64,000 bases of DNA from Burkholderia cepacia ATCC 25416 (GTDB lineage: Bacteria > Pseudomonadota > Gammaproteobacteria > Burkholderiales > Burkholderiaceae), in assembly GCF_001411495.1 (NCBI RefSeq), contig NZ_CP012983.1, forward strand, positions 806,001 to 870,000, written 5' to 3'. How positions within the stretch are numbered: the first letter of the stretch is position 1; every line of letters starts with the position of its first letter. Under the pieces are notes generated by a model. That model was given only the letters and a program-made list of their open reading frames with translations, did no database searches and was not told the DNA's origin. Both the position numbers and the translations under genes were made by a program. Shown here one piece after another: positions 45,491-54,027 of the stretch.

Positions 45491-45514
45491 GCGGCTTCTT
45501 CTCGCCGCTTTTTT
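45491..45514 (+). terminator. Intrinsic terminator after UBP zinc-finger gene
   Basis: GCGGC (45491-45495) and GCCGC (45504-45508) form a 5-bp stem over an 8-nt loop followed by six T (45509-45514). It lies 58 bp after the zinc-finger stop and separates it from the VOC-monooxygenase operon. Confidence 0.5.
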
Positions 45515-45524
45515 CGACTAGTAT

Positions 45525-45553
45525 TTATCGAACGATAACTTATCTATCGATAA
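45525..45553. promoter_or_regulatory. Tandem TTATC/GATAA dyads at the head of the VOC-monooxygenase operon
   Basis: TTATCG-AA-CGATAA (45525-45538) is a perfect dyad and is followed directly by TTATC-TATC-GATAA (45540-45553). Both end 15 bp before the ATG at 45568, overlapping the likely promoter/RBS zone, so they look like repressor sites. No regulator gene adjoins the operon. A near-identical dyad lies at 36163. Confidence 0.5.
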
Positions 45554-45567
45554 ACAAGAGGTTCGTC

Positions 45568-46053
45568 ATGACGGTATCCAGACTCGCGCACTACTCGATC
45601 CGCACGCTCGATCTCGAGCGATCGTGCCGGTTCTACGAACGTGTGCTCGGCTTCAAGCGCGGCTACCGGCCGCCGTTCGACTTTCCCGGCGCATGGCTCT
45701 ACAAGGGCGGCGACGAAAGCGATTACGGCACGGTCCACATCATCGGCGTCGACCCGGCCAACCCGGACGGGCTCGCGGCCTATCTCGGCGACAAGGCGCT
45801 GCCGGCGTCGGGCACCGGCACGGTCGACCACATCGCATTCCTCGCGACCGGCGTCGAGGCGATGTGGGACACGCTGCGCGCCGAACACGTCGCGTGGCGC
45901 GATCGCACCGTGCCGAGCCTCGGGCTGCACCAGGTGTTCATCGAGGACCCGTCCGGCGTGACGATCGAACTCAACTTCCCCGCCGCCGAAGTCGCGGGGC
46001 TGACACTGCCCGCCGCGGTACCGGCCGGCGACTCGCAAGCACACGGAGACTGA
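45568..46053 (+). CDS. VOC-superfamily metalloprotein (glyoxalase/dioxygenase-like)
   Basis: Protein of 161 residues with the vicinal-oxygen-chelate fold. Metal ligand candidates are His8 (LAHYSIRTLD), His88 (TVDHIAFLATG) and Glu134 (GVTIELNFP). The opening DLERSCRFYERVLGF is typical of the glyoxalase/extradiol group, but the exact reaction cannot be told. It is the first gene of a plus-strand set and is 1 bp from the FAD monooxygenase, so the two are translationally linked. It may act on the product of that monooxygenase. Confidence 0.88.
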   Translation: MTVSRLAHYSIRTLDLERSCRFYERVLGFKRGYRPPFDFPGAWLYKGGDESDYGTVHIIGVDPANPDGLAAYLGDKALPASGTGTVDHIAFLATGVEAMWDTLRAEHVAWRDRTVPSLGLHQVFIEDPSGVTIELNFPAAEVAGLTLPAAVPAGDSQAHGD

Positions 46054-46054
46054 C

Positions 46055-47281
46055 ATGAACCACGGCACTTCGACCAAACGCAAGGCCGCGATCGTCGGCG
46101 GCTCGCTGGGCGGCCTGTTCGCCGCGAATCTCCTGCTGCGCAACGGCTGGGACGTGGACGTGTTCGAACGGGTGCCCGACGCGCTGTCGGGCCGCGGCGC
46201 CGGGATCGTCACGCACCCCGAACTGTTCGACGTGATGCGCGCCGCGGGCGTGCGCATCGACGCATCGATCGGCGTGAAGGTCGAGTCGCGGATCACGCTG
46301 GGCCGCGACGGCACCGTCGTATCGGAACGCCGGATGCCGCAGACGCTCACCGCGTGGAGCAAGATGTACCACGTGCTGCGCGCGGCGCTGCCCGACCAGC
46401 ATTACCGCGCGGGCGCGGTCGTCACCGACGTCGCGGACGGCCCCGGGCACGCGTCGGTCACGCTCGCCGACGGCTCGGTCGTGCACGCCGACCTCGTCAT
46501 CGCGGCCGACGGCTTCCGCTCGGCGATCCGCGAGAAATTCCTGCCGGACGCGCGGCTGCAATATGCGGGCTACGTCGCGTGGCGCGGGCTGGTCGACGAA
46601 CCCGGGCTGTCGGAGTCCACCCACGCGACGCTGTTCGGGAATTTCGCGTTCGGCCTGCCGCCGCACGAACAGATCCTCGGTTATCCGGTCGCCGGCCAGG
46701 GCAACAGCACGAAGCCGGGCGAGCGCCGCTACAACTTCGTGTGGTATCGCGCGACCCGCGAGGACACCGACCTGCCGAACCTGCTGACCGACGCGACCGG
46801 CAAGCTGTGGGCGGGCGGCATTCCGCCGACGCTGATCCGGCGCGAGGTGCTCGACGACATGGAAGACGCCGCCCACGCGCTGCTGGCGCCGCAGTTCGCC
46901 GAGGTCGTCGCGCGCGCGACGCAGCCGCTGTTCCAGCCGATCTACGACCTCGAAGTGCCGAACATGGCGTTCGGCCGGATCGCGCTGCTCGGCGACGCCG
47001 CGTTCGTCGCGCGGCCGCATTGCGGGATGGGTGTCACGAAGGCCGCCGGCGATGCCCTTGCGCTCGTCACGGCACTCGCCACGCGCGCCGACACGCTCGA
47101 CGCGCTGTGCGAATACAGCGAGACGCGCACGGCATTCGGCGCGGCGATCGTGGAGCACGCGCGTCACCTCGGCGCCTACATGCAGGCGCAACTGAAGAAC
47201 GACACCGAGCGCGAAATGGCCGAGCGCTATCGCACGCCGGAAGTCGTGATGCGGGAAACCGCCGTTCCGCCGCATTTCTGA
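46055..47281 (+). CDS. FAD-dependent aromatic monooxygenase (DHPH/PHBH-like), copy 1
   Basis: Class A flavoprotein hydroxylase of 408 residues. The FAD motif is [20 protein letters not shown] (14-33), then the ribose-binding FER, the DG motif [14 protein letters not shown] and [20 protein letters not shown]. The overall pattern resembles 2,6-dihydroxypyridine 3-hydroxylase and relatives that hydroxylate N-heterocyclic or phenolic acids. The substrate is not established. It lies in an apparent operon with VOC, DUF485, symporter and amidohydrolase genes. A related monooxygenase occurs at 50714. Confidence 0.9.
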   Translation: MNHGTSTKRKAAIVGGSLGGLFAANLLLRNGWDVDVFERVPDALSGRGAGIVTHPELFDVMRAAGVRIDASIGVKVESRITLGRDGTVVSERRMPQTLTAWSKMYHVLRAALPDQHYRAGAVVTDVADGPGHASVTLADGSVVHADLVIAADGFRSAIREKFLPDARLQYAGYVAWRGLVDEPGLSESTHATLFGNFAFGLPPHEQILGYPVAGQGNSTKPGERRYNFVWYRATREDTDLPNLLTDATGKLWAGGIPPTLIRREVLDDMEDAAHALLAPQFAEVVARATQPLFQPIYDLEVPNMAFGRIALLGDAAFVARPHCGMGVTKAAGDALALVTALATRADTLDALCEYSETRTAFGAAIVEHARHLGAYMQAQLKNDTEREMAERYRTPEVVMRETAVPPHF

Positions 47282-47290
47282 GCACGCACG

Positions 47291-47361
47291 GGCGCCGTGC
47301 GCGACACGCGCGGCGCCCGTCGCCAAGCCAAGCCAAGCCATGCCATGCCAGGCCAGGCCAT
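47291..47361 (+). repeat. Hairpin followed by eight GCCAN pentamers
   Basis: GGCGCCG (47291-47297) pairs with CGGCGCC (47311-47317), with inner CGCG/CGCG and a 2-nt bulge. The tract then repeats a pentamer eight times (47322-47361): GCCAA x3, GCCAT x2, GCCAG x2, GCCAT. It sits in the 101-bp gap between the monooxygenase and DUF485 genes and could alter by slippage. The Shine-Dalgarno AAGGAG for DUF485 follows. Confidence 0.7.
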
Positions 47362-47382
47362 TCCAGACGAGAAGGAGACACC

Positions 47383-47742
47383 GTGAACCACCCGCTTTCG
47401 GCTACCGCCGGCACCGCACCCGAACCGGCCGCACCGTCACATGCCACGCATCCGCTGCTGCGCGATGCCCGCTTTCGCGAGCACGTCCGGCGCAGAAGGC
47501 TGTTCGCCTGGTCGCTGACGTTCGTCATGCTCGCCCTCTATTTCGCGTTCATCCTGACGCTGGCGTTTTCGCCGACGCTGCTGGGCGCGCCGATCGTGCC
47601 GGGCCGGCCGACCCCGTGGGGCATCCCGGTCGGGTTCGGCATGTTCGTCGCAACGTTCGCGCTGGTCGCGTTTTACGTGTTCCGCGCCAATGCGGTGCAC
47701 GACACGGTCGTCGCGGCCCTTCGCCACGGAGACGCATCATGA
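47383..47742 (+). CDS. DUF485 (YjcH-like) membrane protein
   Basis: Small membrane protein of 119 residues, two predicted helices (about 43-65 and 80-103). It starts with GTG at 47383 behind GAAGGAG. YjcH-type DUF485 proteins are regularly encoded just before ActP-type sodium:solute symporters, and that is the case here, with a 4-bp overlap. It probably helps symporter assembly or activity; this is inferred from the pairing. Confidence 0.85.
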   Translation: MNHPLSATAGTAPEPAAPSHATHPLLRDARFREHVRRRRLFAWSLTFVMLALYFAFILTLAFSPTLLGAPIVPGRPTPWGIPVGFGMFVATFALVAFYVFRANAVHDTVVAALRHGDAS

Positions 47743-49397
47743 AACGCCTGCTCCCCGCACTGCTCACCGCTTGCAGCTGTGCACCGGCGTTCGCGGCCGG
47801 CCCCGCCGCGCTCGCGCACGGGCACAATCCGGTCGCGATCGGCATGTTCGTCGTGTTCGTCGCGTCGACGCTCTTCATCACGCGCTGGGCCGCGCGCAAG
47901 AACCACAGCGTGGCCGACCACTACGCGGCGGGCGGCAAGATCACCGCGTTCCAGAACGGCTGGGCGATCGCCGGCGACTACATGTCGGCCGCGTCGCTGC
48001 TCGGCATCTCCGCGCTGGTGTTCGCGAGCGGCTACGACGGGCTGATCTATTCGGTCGGGTTTCTCGCGAGCTGGCCGATCATCCTGTTCCTGATCGCCGA
48101 GCCGCTGCGCAACCTCGGCAAGTACACGCTCGCCGACGTCGTGTCGTATCGCCTGCGGCAACGGCCGATCCGCGCGTTCGCGGCGTCGAGCTCGATCGTC
48201 ATCGTGCTGCTGTATCTCGTGTCGCAGATGGTCGGCGCGGGCAAGCTGGTCGAGCTGCTGTTCGGCCTGAACTACACGGTCGCGGTGCTGATCGTCGGCG
48301 TGCTGATGGTCGTCTACGTGTTCTTCGGCGGGATGCTGGCCACCACCTGGATCCAGATCATCAAGGCCGTGCTGCTGCTCGCCGGCGCGGCGTTCATGGC
48401 GATCATGGTGCTGAGCCGTTGCGGCTTCAGTCTCGACGCGCTGTTCGCGCAGGCGATTCTCGTTCACCCGAAACACGCGGCGATCATGCGCCCCGGCGGG
48501 CTGGTGTCCGATCCGGTCTCGGCCGTGTCACTCGGCCTCGCGCTGATCTTCGGCACCGCGGGCCTGCCGCACATCCTGATGCGATTCTTCACGGTCGGCG
48601 ACGTCAAGGCGGCCCGCAAGAGCATCCTCTACGCAACCGGGATCGTCGGCGCCGGCTACGTGCTGATCGTCGTCATCGGCTTCGGCACCATCGCGCTCGT
48701 CGCGTCGGACCCGCAGTACCACGACGCGTCCGGCGCGATCGCCGGCGGCGCGAACATGGTGGCGATCCACCTCGCGCACGCGGTCGGCGGCAACGTGTTC
48801 CTCGGCTTCATCTGCGCGGTCGCGTTCTCGACCATCCTGGCCGTGGTCGCCGGGCTCACGCTCGCGGGTTCGTCGGCGATCTCGCACGACCTCTACGCGA
48901 ACGTGCTGCGGCGCGGGCAGGCGTCCGACCGGGACGAAATGCGCGTGGCGCGCGCCACGACCGTCGTGCTCGGCGTGCTCGCGATCCTGCTCGGCATCGC
49001 GTTCGAGAAGCAGAACATCGCGTTCATCGTCAGCCTCACGTTTTCGATCGCGGCCAGCTCGAATTTCCCGGTGCTGCTGCTCTCGATCTACTGGCGCGGG
49101 CTGACGACGCGCGGCGCGGTGTTGGGCGGCCTGCTCGGGCTCGCCACCGCGGTGACGCTCACCGTGCTGAGCCCGACCGTGTGGGTCCAGGTACTGGGCC
49201 ATGCGCACGCGGTCTATCCGTACGAATACCCGGCGCTGTTCTCGATGGCGGCGGCCTTCGCCGGCGTCGTCCTGTTCTCCGTCACCGATCGCTCGGCGCG
49301 TGCGCAACGCGAGCGCGCGCAGTTCGACACGCAACTCGTCGCGTGCGAGATGGGCCTCACGGCGGGCACCACCACGACCATCACGCAACGCGGCTGA
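47739..49397 (+). CDS. Sodium:solute symporter (SSS family, ActP-like)
   Basis: Cation-coupled importer of 552 residues with a signal-like first segment ([20 protein letters not shown]) and about 13 helices. SSS landmarks: [40 protein letters not shown], and [16 protein letters not shown]. ActP carries acetate/glycolate, but the family also includes carriers of aromatic or heterocyclic acids. In this catabolic setting it more likely imports the pathway substrate. It overlaps DUF485 by 4 bp. Confidence 0.92.
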   Translation: MKRLLPALLTACSCAPAFAAGPAALAHGHNPVAIGMFVVFVASTLFITRWAARKNHSVADHYAAGGKITAFQNGWAIAGDYMSAASLLGISALVFASGYDGLIYSVGFLASWPIILFLIAEPLRNLGKYTLADVVSYRLRQRPIRAFAASSSIVIVLLYLVSQMVGAGKLVELLFGLNYTVAVLIVGVLMVVYVFFGGMLATTWIQIIKAVLLLAGAAFMAIMVLSRCGFSLDALFAQAILVHPKHAAIMRPGGLVSDPVSAVSLGLALIFGTAGLPHILMRFFTVGDVKAARKSILYATGIVGAGYVLIVVIGFGTIALVASDPQYHDASGAIAGGANMVAIHLAHAVGGNVFLGFICAVAFSTILAVVAGLTLAGSSAISHDLYANVLRRGQASDRDEMRVARATTVVLGVLAILLGIAFEKQNIAFIVSLTFSIAASSNFPVLLLSIYWRGLTTRGAVLGGLLGLATAVTLTVLSPTVWVQVLGHAHAVYPYEYPALFSMAAAFAGVVLFSVTDRSARAQRERAQFDTQLVACEMGLTAGTTTTITQRG

Positions 49398-49425
49398 GCC
49401 GCACGTCACGCACCCTCGATACACC

Positions 49426-50562
49426 ATGAGAGACACCATGCTGAATTGCACCTGCTGCCCGTCGCCGGGACGCCGCCGCCTGCTCGGCGCGCTTGCCGCG
49501 TTCGCGGGCACCGCCGTCGCCGGACAGTCCGCGCCGGCCGCCGGCAGCGCCGACACCCCGGCCGCGTTGCCGCCGCACCGGCCGCGCTCGATCGACATCC
49601 ACGCGCATTACTACCCGGAGAGCTTCTGCGACCTGGTCGGCGGCGAAGGCAAGCGCTTCGGCGGCTCGTTCGTGTGCGACGACACATCGTTCACGTTCCG
49701 CACGCCCGCCGGCGGCCTCGGCCCGCTGCCGATGAAGTTCATCGACATCGACGCGCGGCTCAAGGACATGGATGCGTCCGGCGTCGACGTGCAGGCGCTG
49801 TCGCTCAGCGTGCCGATGGCTTACTGGGGCGACCGGCCGTTCAACGCGAAGCTCGCGCGCGACTGGAATGCATCGGCGTCGCGCGTCTACCAGCGGCACC
49901 CGACGCGCTTCGTCGTGCTCGCGACGCTGCCGATGCTGAACGCGGCCGACGCGATCGACGAACTCGAACGCGCCGTGCAATTGCCGGGCGTGCGCGGCGT
50001 GTACATGGGCACCAACATCGACAACCGCGATCTCGACGATCCGCTGTTCGCGCCCGTGTTCGCCCGCATCGAGCAGCTGGGCCTGCCGGTGTTCCTGCAT
50101 CCGCAGCAGACGGTCGGCGGCGCGCGGCTCGGCGATTTCTACCTCAGCAACCTGCTCGGCAACCCGTTCGATACCGCGATCGCGGGCTCGCACCTGATCC
50201 TCGGCGGCGTGCTCGACCGCTACCCGACGCTGGAAATCACGTTGCCGCATGCGGGCGGCGCGCTGCCGATCCTCGTCGGGCGCCTCGACGCGGGCTGGAC
50301 CGTGCGGCCCGAAACGCGCCGGCTCGCGCAGAAGCCCAGCAGCTACCTGCGGCGCTTCAGCTATGACACGGTGTCGCATTCGGGTCCCGTGCTGAACTTC
50401 CTGATCGAGAACGTCGGCGTGGACCGGCTCGTGCTCGGCAGCGACTACTGTTTCGACATGGGCTACGAGCAGCCGGTGCGCTTTCTCGACCGTGTCGACC
50501 TGAGCGCGCGGCAGCGCGCGATGATCCTCGGCGGCAATGCGGGCAAGCTGCTGCGGATCTAG
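49426..50562 (+). CDS. Amidohydrolase-2 (ACMSD/decarboxylase-like), probably exported
   Basis: Metal-dependent hydrolase/decarboxylase of 378 residues. The HxH pair is in SIDIHAHYYPE (His59, His61). Further ligands are in VFLHPQQTVGG, ITLPHAGGALPIL and LVLGSDYCFDMGY. The family includes aminocarboxymuconate-semialdehyde decarboxylase and resorcylate decarboxylases. An N-terminal stretch with arginines and a hydrophobic core (GRRRLLGALAAFAGTAVAG) looks like a Tat signal, unusual for cytosolic decarboxylases. It is downstream of the symporter, so it may act in the same pathway. Confidence 0.9.
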   Translation: MRDTMLNCTCCPSPGRRRLLGALAAFAGTAVAGQSAPAAGSADTPAALPPHRPRSIDIHAHYYPESFCDLVGGEGKRFGGSFVCDDTSFTFRTPAGGLGPLPMKFIDIDARLKDMDASGVDVQALSLSVPMAYWGDRPFNAKLARDWNASASRVYQRHPTRFVVLATLPMLNAADAIDELERAVQLPGVRGVYMGTNIDNRDLDDPLFAPVFARIEQLGLPVFLHPQQTVGGARLGDFYLSNLLGNPFDTAIAGSHLILGGVLDRYPTLEITLPHAGGALPILVGRLDAGWTVRPETRRLAQKPSSYLRRFSYDTVSHSGPVLNFLIENVGVDRLVLGSDYCFDMGYEQPVRFLDRVDLSARQRAMILGGNAGKLLRI

Positions 50563-50713
50563 CAGGCCGGCGCGCCGCGCTTGCACCGTCGGCGCAGCCC
50601 GCGGCCGGACATGGCAAAATCCGCAGCAGCCGTGGCCGCAGGCGCGCGGCGCCGTGCATCACGACGCCTGGCCGACGGCGCACGCCATCGGCCGCACACC
50701 GGAGTCACCCACG

Positions 50714-51838
50714 ATGAAGATAGTCATTGCAGGCGGATCGATCGCCGGTCTCGCGGCCACGCTGACGCTCGACTGCGTCGGACACGACGTGACGGTCTGC
50801 GAACGCTCGCCGTCGCCGCTGCGCGGCCAGGGCGGCGGCGTGGCCGTGTTGCGCCGGATGATGGCGTTTCTCGAACAGCATGGCCGGCATTGCCGCCACG
50901 CGATCAGCGTGCCGACACACCGGCGGCGCTGGATCGATCGCGACGGCATCGTCACGCGCGACGAGCCCGAGATGCTGCCGTTTTCGTCGTGGGACGCCGT
51001 CTACCGCTCGCTGTGCGAAACGCTGCCGCACGGGCGCATCCGGTACGGCCGCACGGTCACCGGCTTCGACCAGGACGCGGACGGCGTCGACGTCCACCTC
51101 GGCGACGAGCGCCTCCACGCGGACGTGCTGATCGCCGCCGACGGGGCCGGCTCGACCCTGCGCGCGCAGCTCTTTCCCGGTTACGCGCCGTCGTTCGCCG
51201 GTTACCTCGCGTGGCGCGGGATCGTCGACGAAGCGGATTTCGACGCCGCGTCGATCGCGCCGCTGGTCGAGAACATGACGCTGCACAAGGCGCCGGGCGA
51301 GCTGTTCATGGCGTTCCTGATTCCCGCGCTCGACGGCTCGCTCGCGCCGGGCACGCGCCGCTTCAACTGGCTGTGGTATCGCAACGAAGCCGATCGCGAA
51401 GCGCTGCGTCACCACCTGACCGATCGGGCCGGCCACGTCCATCACGCGTCCGTGCATCCGGGGCAGCTCGCCGACGACGTCGTCGCGACGCTGCGGCAAC
51501 TCGCCGGCGAACGCCTGCCGGCCCTGCTCGCGCAACTGGTGCACGCGACGCGCATGCCGTTCAACCAGGCGATCTTCGACGCGTTGAGCCCCGCGTTCGT
51601 CGATGGCCGCGTCGCGCTGATCGGCGATGCGGCGTGCACCGTGCGCCCGCATACCGCATCGGGCACGTCGAAGGCCGCGAGCGATGCGGTGTCGCTCGCC
51701 GAAGCGCTGCCGGCGGACGCGACCGACGTCGTCGCGCGTCTCGCGCAATGGTCGGCGCGACGGCGCGACGAAGTGACGTCGCTGCTCGAGAAGGGCCCGC
51801 AGCTGGCCGCGGCGTTCGGCCTCGGCACGCCGCGCTGA
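50714..51838 (+). CDS. FAD-dependent aromatic monooxygenase, copy 2
   Basis: Class A flavin hydroxylase of 374 residues. The FAD motif is IVIAGGSIAGLAATLTLDCV (3-22), then the DG motif VLIAADGAGSTLRAQ and VALIGDAACTVRPHTASGTS. It shares YLAWRGIVDE with copy 1 ([10 protein letters not shown]), marking the same subfamily. It lies 151 bp after the amidohydrolase, co-directional, and is probably the last gene of the catabolic set. Two such monooxygenases suggest successive hydroxylations. Confidence 0.9.
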   Translation: MKIVIAGGSIAGLAATLTLDCVGHDVTVCERSPSPLRGQGGGVAVLRRMMAFLEQHGRHCRHAISVPTHRRRWIDRDGIVTRDEPEMLPFSSWDAVYRSLCETLPHGRIRYGRTVTGFDQDADGVDVHLGDERLHADVLIAADGAGSTLRAQLFPGYAPSFAGYLAWRGIVDEADFDAASIAPLVENMTLHKAPGELFMAFLIPALDGSLAPGTRRFNWLWYRNEADREALRHHLTDRAGHVHHASVHPGQLADDVVATLRQLAGERLPALLAQLVHATRMPFNQAIFDALSPAFVDGRVALIGDAACTVRPHTASGTSKAASDAVSLAEALPADATDVVARLAQWSARRRDEVTSLLEKGPQLAAAFGLGTPR

Positions 51839-51875
51839 CGCGGCGGCGCCCGCGCCGGGCCGCGTCGCGGCGGGG

Positions 51876-51928
51876 TTCAGAACGTTTCAGCGCCGTTTCA
51901 GGAAATGCCGCCGACGCCCACGTAGACT
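51876..51928 (+). promoter_or_regulatory. Triple TTCAG promoter of the molybdenum hydroxylase operon
   Basis: TTCAG occurs at 51876-51880, 51886-51890 and 51897-51901 (10- and 11-bp steps), followed 22 bp later by a -10-like TAGACT (51923-51928). This lies in the 411-bp spacer 51839-52249 and faces the hydroxylase genes. The last pentamer takes the place of a -35 box, as in OmpR/PhoB-activated promoters. Confidence 0.5.
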
Positions 51929-52007
51929 GCCCTCCATCATCCGCCTCGCACACGATGACGCGATTGCGCCATTGCCCGCGCGGCCTCCCCATACCTGGAG
52001 CAACGAC

Positions 52008-52253
52008 ATGATCTCCGCCGCGAACCGCTGCCACCGGGCCGCCTCGCCATGGCCGGATCGCCCGGCGATGCGCCGCCGTCATCCGGCCGCGCCGACCGGA
52101 ACGACCGCCGCCGGCACGCGCGAGCCCGACCTTCCATCCTGCCCCGCGTGCCGCGGCAGCCGAAACCGCGCCGTCGCGCGCGGCCGGCATCCGCGCCATT
52201 GCCCCGCCGCTCGAATGATCGCCGGCGAACCGGTTCGCGTGGAGCGCGCATGA
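52008..52253 (+). CDS. Possible small coupled ORF upstream of cytochrome subunit
   Basis: An 81-residue open frame starts at an ATG with GGAG 7 bp before it and overlaps the cytochrome start by ATGA, the arrangement seen at the next junction in this operon. It follows the candidate TSS by about 75 bp. The product is Arg/Pro-rich and carries SCPACRGSR and a few Cys/His, with no recognised family. Composition is close to that of chance GC-rich frames, so it could be a leader peptide for coupling or not coding. Confidence 0.35.
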   Translation: MISAANRCHRAASPWPDRPAMRRRHPAAPTGTTAAGTREPDLPSCPACRGSRNRAVARGRHPRHCPAARMIAGEPVRVERA

Positions 52254-53530
52254 AGCACAAACGACTCTGGTTCGGCGCGGCCGGCATCGCGGTCGTCGGC
52301 CTGGCGGTCGCGATCGGCATCATGGTCAAGCCGTCGATCGCGCCGATCGATCCGCCCGCCCGCGCATCGTTCGATCCGCAACTCGTTCGCGCCGGCGCGC
52401 GCGTGGTCGCGCTCGGCGATTGCGTCGTGTGCCACACCGCGAACGACGGCAAGCCGTTCGCCGGCGGGCTGCCGCTCGCAACGCCGTTCGGCACGATCTA
52501 CGCGACCAACATCACGCCGGATGCCGACACCGGCATCGGCCGCTGGTCGCGCGACGCGTTCGCACGCGCGCTGCGCAGCGGGATCGCCCGCGACGGCCAT
52601 CCGCTCTACCCGGCATTTCCGTACATCCACTTCACGCGGATGTCCGACGACGACATCACGGCCGCCTATGCGTACCTGATGACCCGCGAACCGGTGCGGA
52701 CGAAAACGCCGCCGAACGACCTGATCTTCCCGCTGAACTTCCGGCCGCTGGTCGCGTTCTGGAACGTGCTGTTCCTGCGCGAAGGCGCGTACCGGCCCGA
52801 CCCGTCGCAATCCGCGCAATGGAATCGCGGCAAGCTGCTCGTCGACGGCCTCGGGCACTGCGCGTCGTGCCATTCGCCGCTCAATGCGATCGGCGGCGAA
52901 CAGGCCGGCAAGGCGTTCGACGGCGGCATCGTCGACGGCTGGGAGGCGCCGCCGCTCAATGCGCTCGGCAGCGCGGTCAAGCCGTGGACGCAGGCGCAGC
53001 TCGTCACCTACCTGCGCACCGGCCGCGCGAGCGAGCACGGCGCGGCGGCCGGCCCGATGCTGCCCGTCACGCGCGATCTCGCGACCGTGCCGCAGGAGGA
53101 CGTCGAGGCGATCGCCGCGTACATCCTGTCGATCCAGAAGCCGGCGGCCGCCCGGCCCGCGACCGCCGGTGCCGGACACGGCCCGACGACGCCCGCCGGC
53201 CAGCGCGGCGCGGTGCTGTTCCAGGCGTCGTGCGCGCAGTGCCACGGGCCGGCAGCGCCGATGCAGTCGATCGGCGAGCGGCCGACGCTCGCGTTCAGCA
53301 CGGCCGTCGCCGCCGATACGCCGCGCAACGCGATCCAGATGATGTTCAACGGGATCGGCTGGCACGGCGAAGACACGCTGAACTACATGCCGTCGTTCAT
53401 CGACCAGTACGACGACGCGCAGATCTCGGACCTCGCCGCGTACCTGCGGGAAACGTATTCCGATCGTCCCGCGTGGAGCGGCGTCGACACCCTGGCCGCG
53501 AAGCTCAGAAAGGAGGACAGCGCGCGATGA
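52250..53530 (+). CDS. Triheme cytochrome c subunit of periplasmic hydroxylase/dehydrogenase
   Basis: Membrane-anchored electron-transfer protein of 426 residues. An N-terminal helix (WFGAAGIAVVGLAVAIGIMV) serves as anchor or signal. Three heme sites are present: CVVCH (58-62), CASCH (204-208) and CAQCH (328-332). Its layout matches the cytochrome subunit of bacterial alcohol dehydrogenases and of nicotinate/isoquinoline-type molybdenum hydroxylases. The next gene, a 2Fe-2S protein, overlaps by 4 bp. It should pass electrons from the Mo/Fe-S pair to the respiratory chain. Confidence 0.92.
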   Translation: MKHKRLWFGAAGIAVVGLAVAIGIMVKPSIAPIDPPARASFDPQLVRAGARVVALGDCVVCHTANDGKPFAGGLPLATPFGTIYATNITPDADTGIGRWSRDAFARALRSGIARDGHPLYPAFPYIHFTRMSDDDITAAYAYLMTREPVRTKTPPNDLIFPLNFRPLVAFWNVLFLREGAYRPDPSQSAQWNRGKLLVDGLGHCASCHSPLNAIGGEQAGKAFDGGIVDGWEAPPLNALGSAVKPWTQAQLVTYLRTGRASEHGAAAGPMLPVTRDLATVPQEDVEAIAAYILSIQKPAAARPATAGAGHGPTTPAGQRGAVLFQASCAQCHGPAAPMQSIGERPTLAFSTAVAADTPRNAIQMMFNGIGWHGEDTLNYMPSFIDQYDDAQISDLAAYLRETYSDRPAWSGVDTLAAKLRKEDSAR

Positions 53531-54027
53531 TCACCCTCACCGTCAACGGCGTGCGGCACACGCTCGACATCGATCCGTCCACGCCGCTGCTGTACGCGCT
53601 GCGCAACGACCTGCACCTGCACGGCGCGAAGTTCGGCTGCGGCCTCGGGCAATGCGGCGCATGCACCGTGATCGTCGACGACAAGCCGATGTTCTCGTGC
53701 CTGATTCCGGTGTCCGCGCTCGGCGAGCGCCGCGTGCGGACCCTCGAAAGCCTCGGCACCGCCGGGCATCCGGGCAAGCTGCAGCAGGCGTTCATCGATC
53801 ACCAGGCCGCGCAGTGCGGGTATTGCATCGCGGGCATGATCATGCGCGCGCAGGCGCTGCTCGAGCGCAACCCGAAACCCACCGAACACGAACTGCGCAC
53901 CCAGATGGAACCGAACCTGTGCCGCTGCGGCACGCACATGCGGATCCTGGCGGCGATCCGCCAGGTCGCCGGCCTGCCCGACCCGGAGCCGGCCGCCGCG
54001 CCCGTCATGATCAGCAAGGGACTCTGA
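53527..54027 (+). CDS. 2Fe-2S small subunit of molybdenum hydroxylase
   Basis: Iron-sulfur subunit of 166 residues with two clusters. The plant-type site has Cys38, Cys43, Cys46 and Cys58 (CGLGQCGAC...C), and the second site has Cys97, Cys100, Cys132 and Cys134 (CGYC...CRC). This is the standard pattern of xanthine-oxidase-family small subunits. The start overlaps the cytochrome stop and its stop overlaps the Mo-subunit start (TGATG), so all three subunits are co-translated. It has no signal peptide, so it probably travels with the Tat-exported Mo subunit. Confidence 0.95.
   Translation: MITLTVNGVRHTLDIDPSTPLLYALRNDLHLHGAKFGCGLGQCGACTVIVDDKPMFSCLIPVSALGERRVRTLESLGTAGHPGKLQQAFIDHQAAQCGYCIAGMIMRAQALLERNPKPTEHELRTQMEPNLCRCGTHMRILAAIRQVAGLPDPEPAAAPVMISKGL

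Noticed and set aside
47322..47361. GCCAN repeats as a CRISPR or attachment site
   Set aside because: Units are only 5 bp without spacers; this is a microsatellite.
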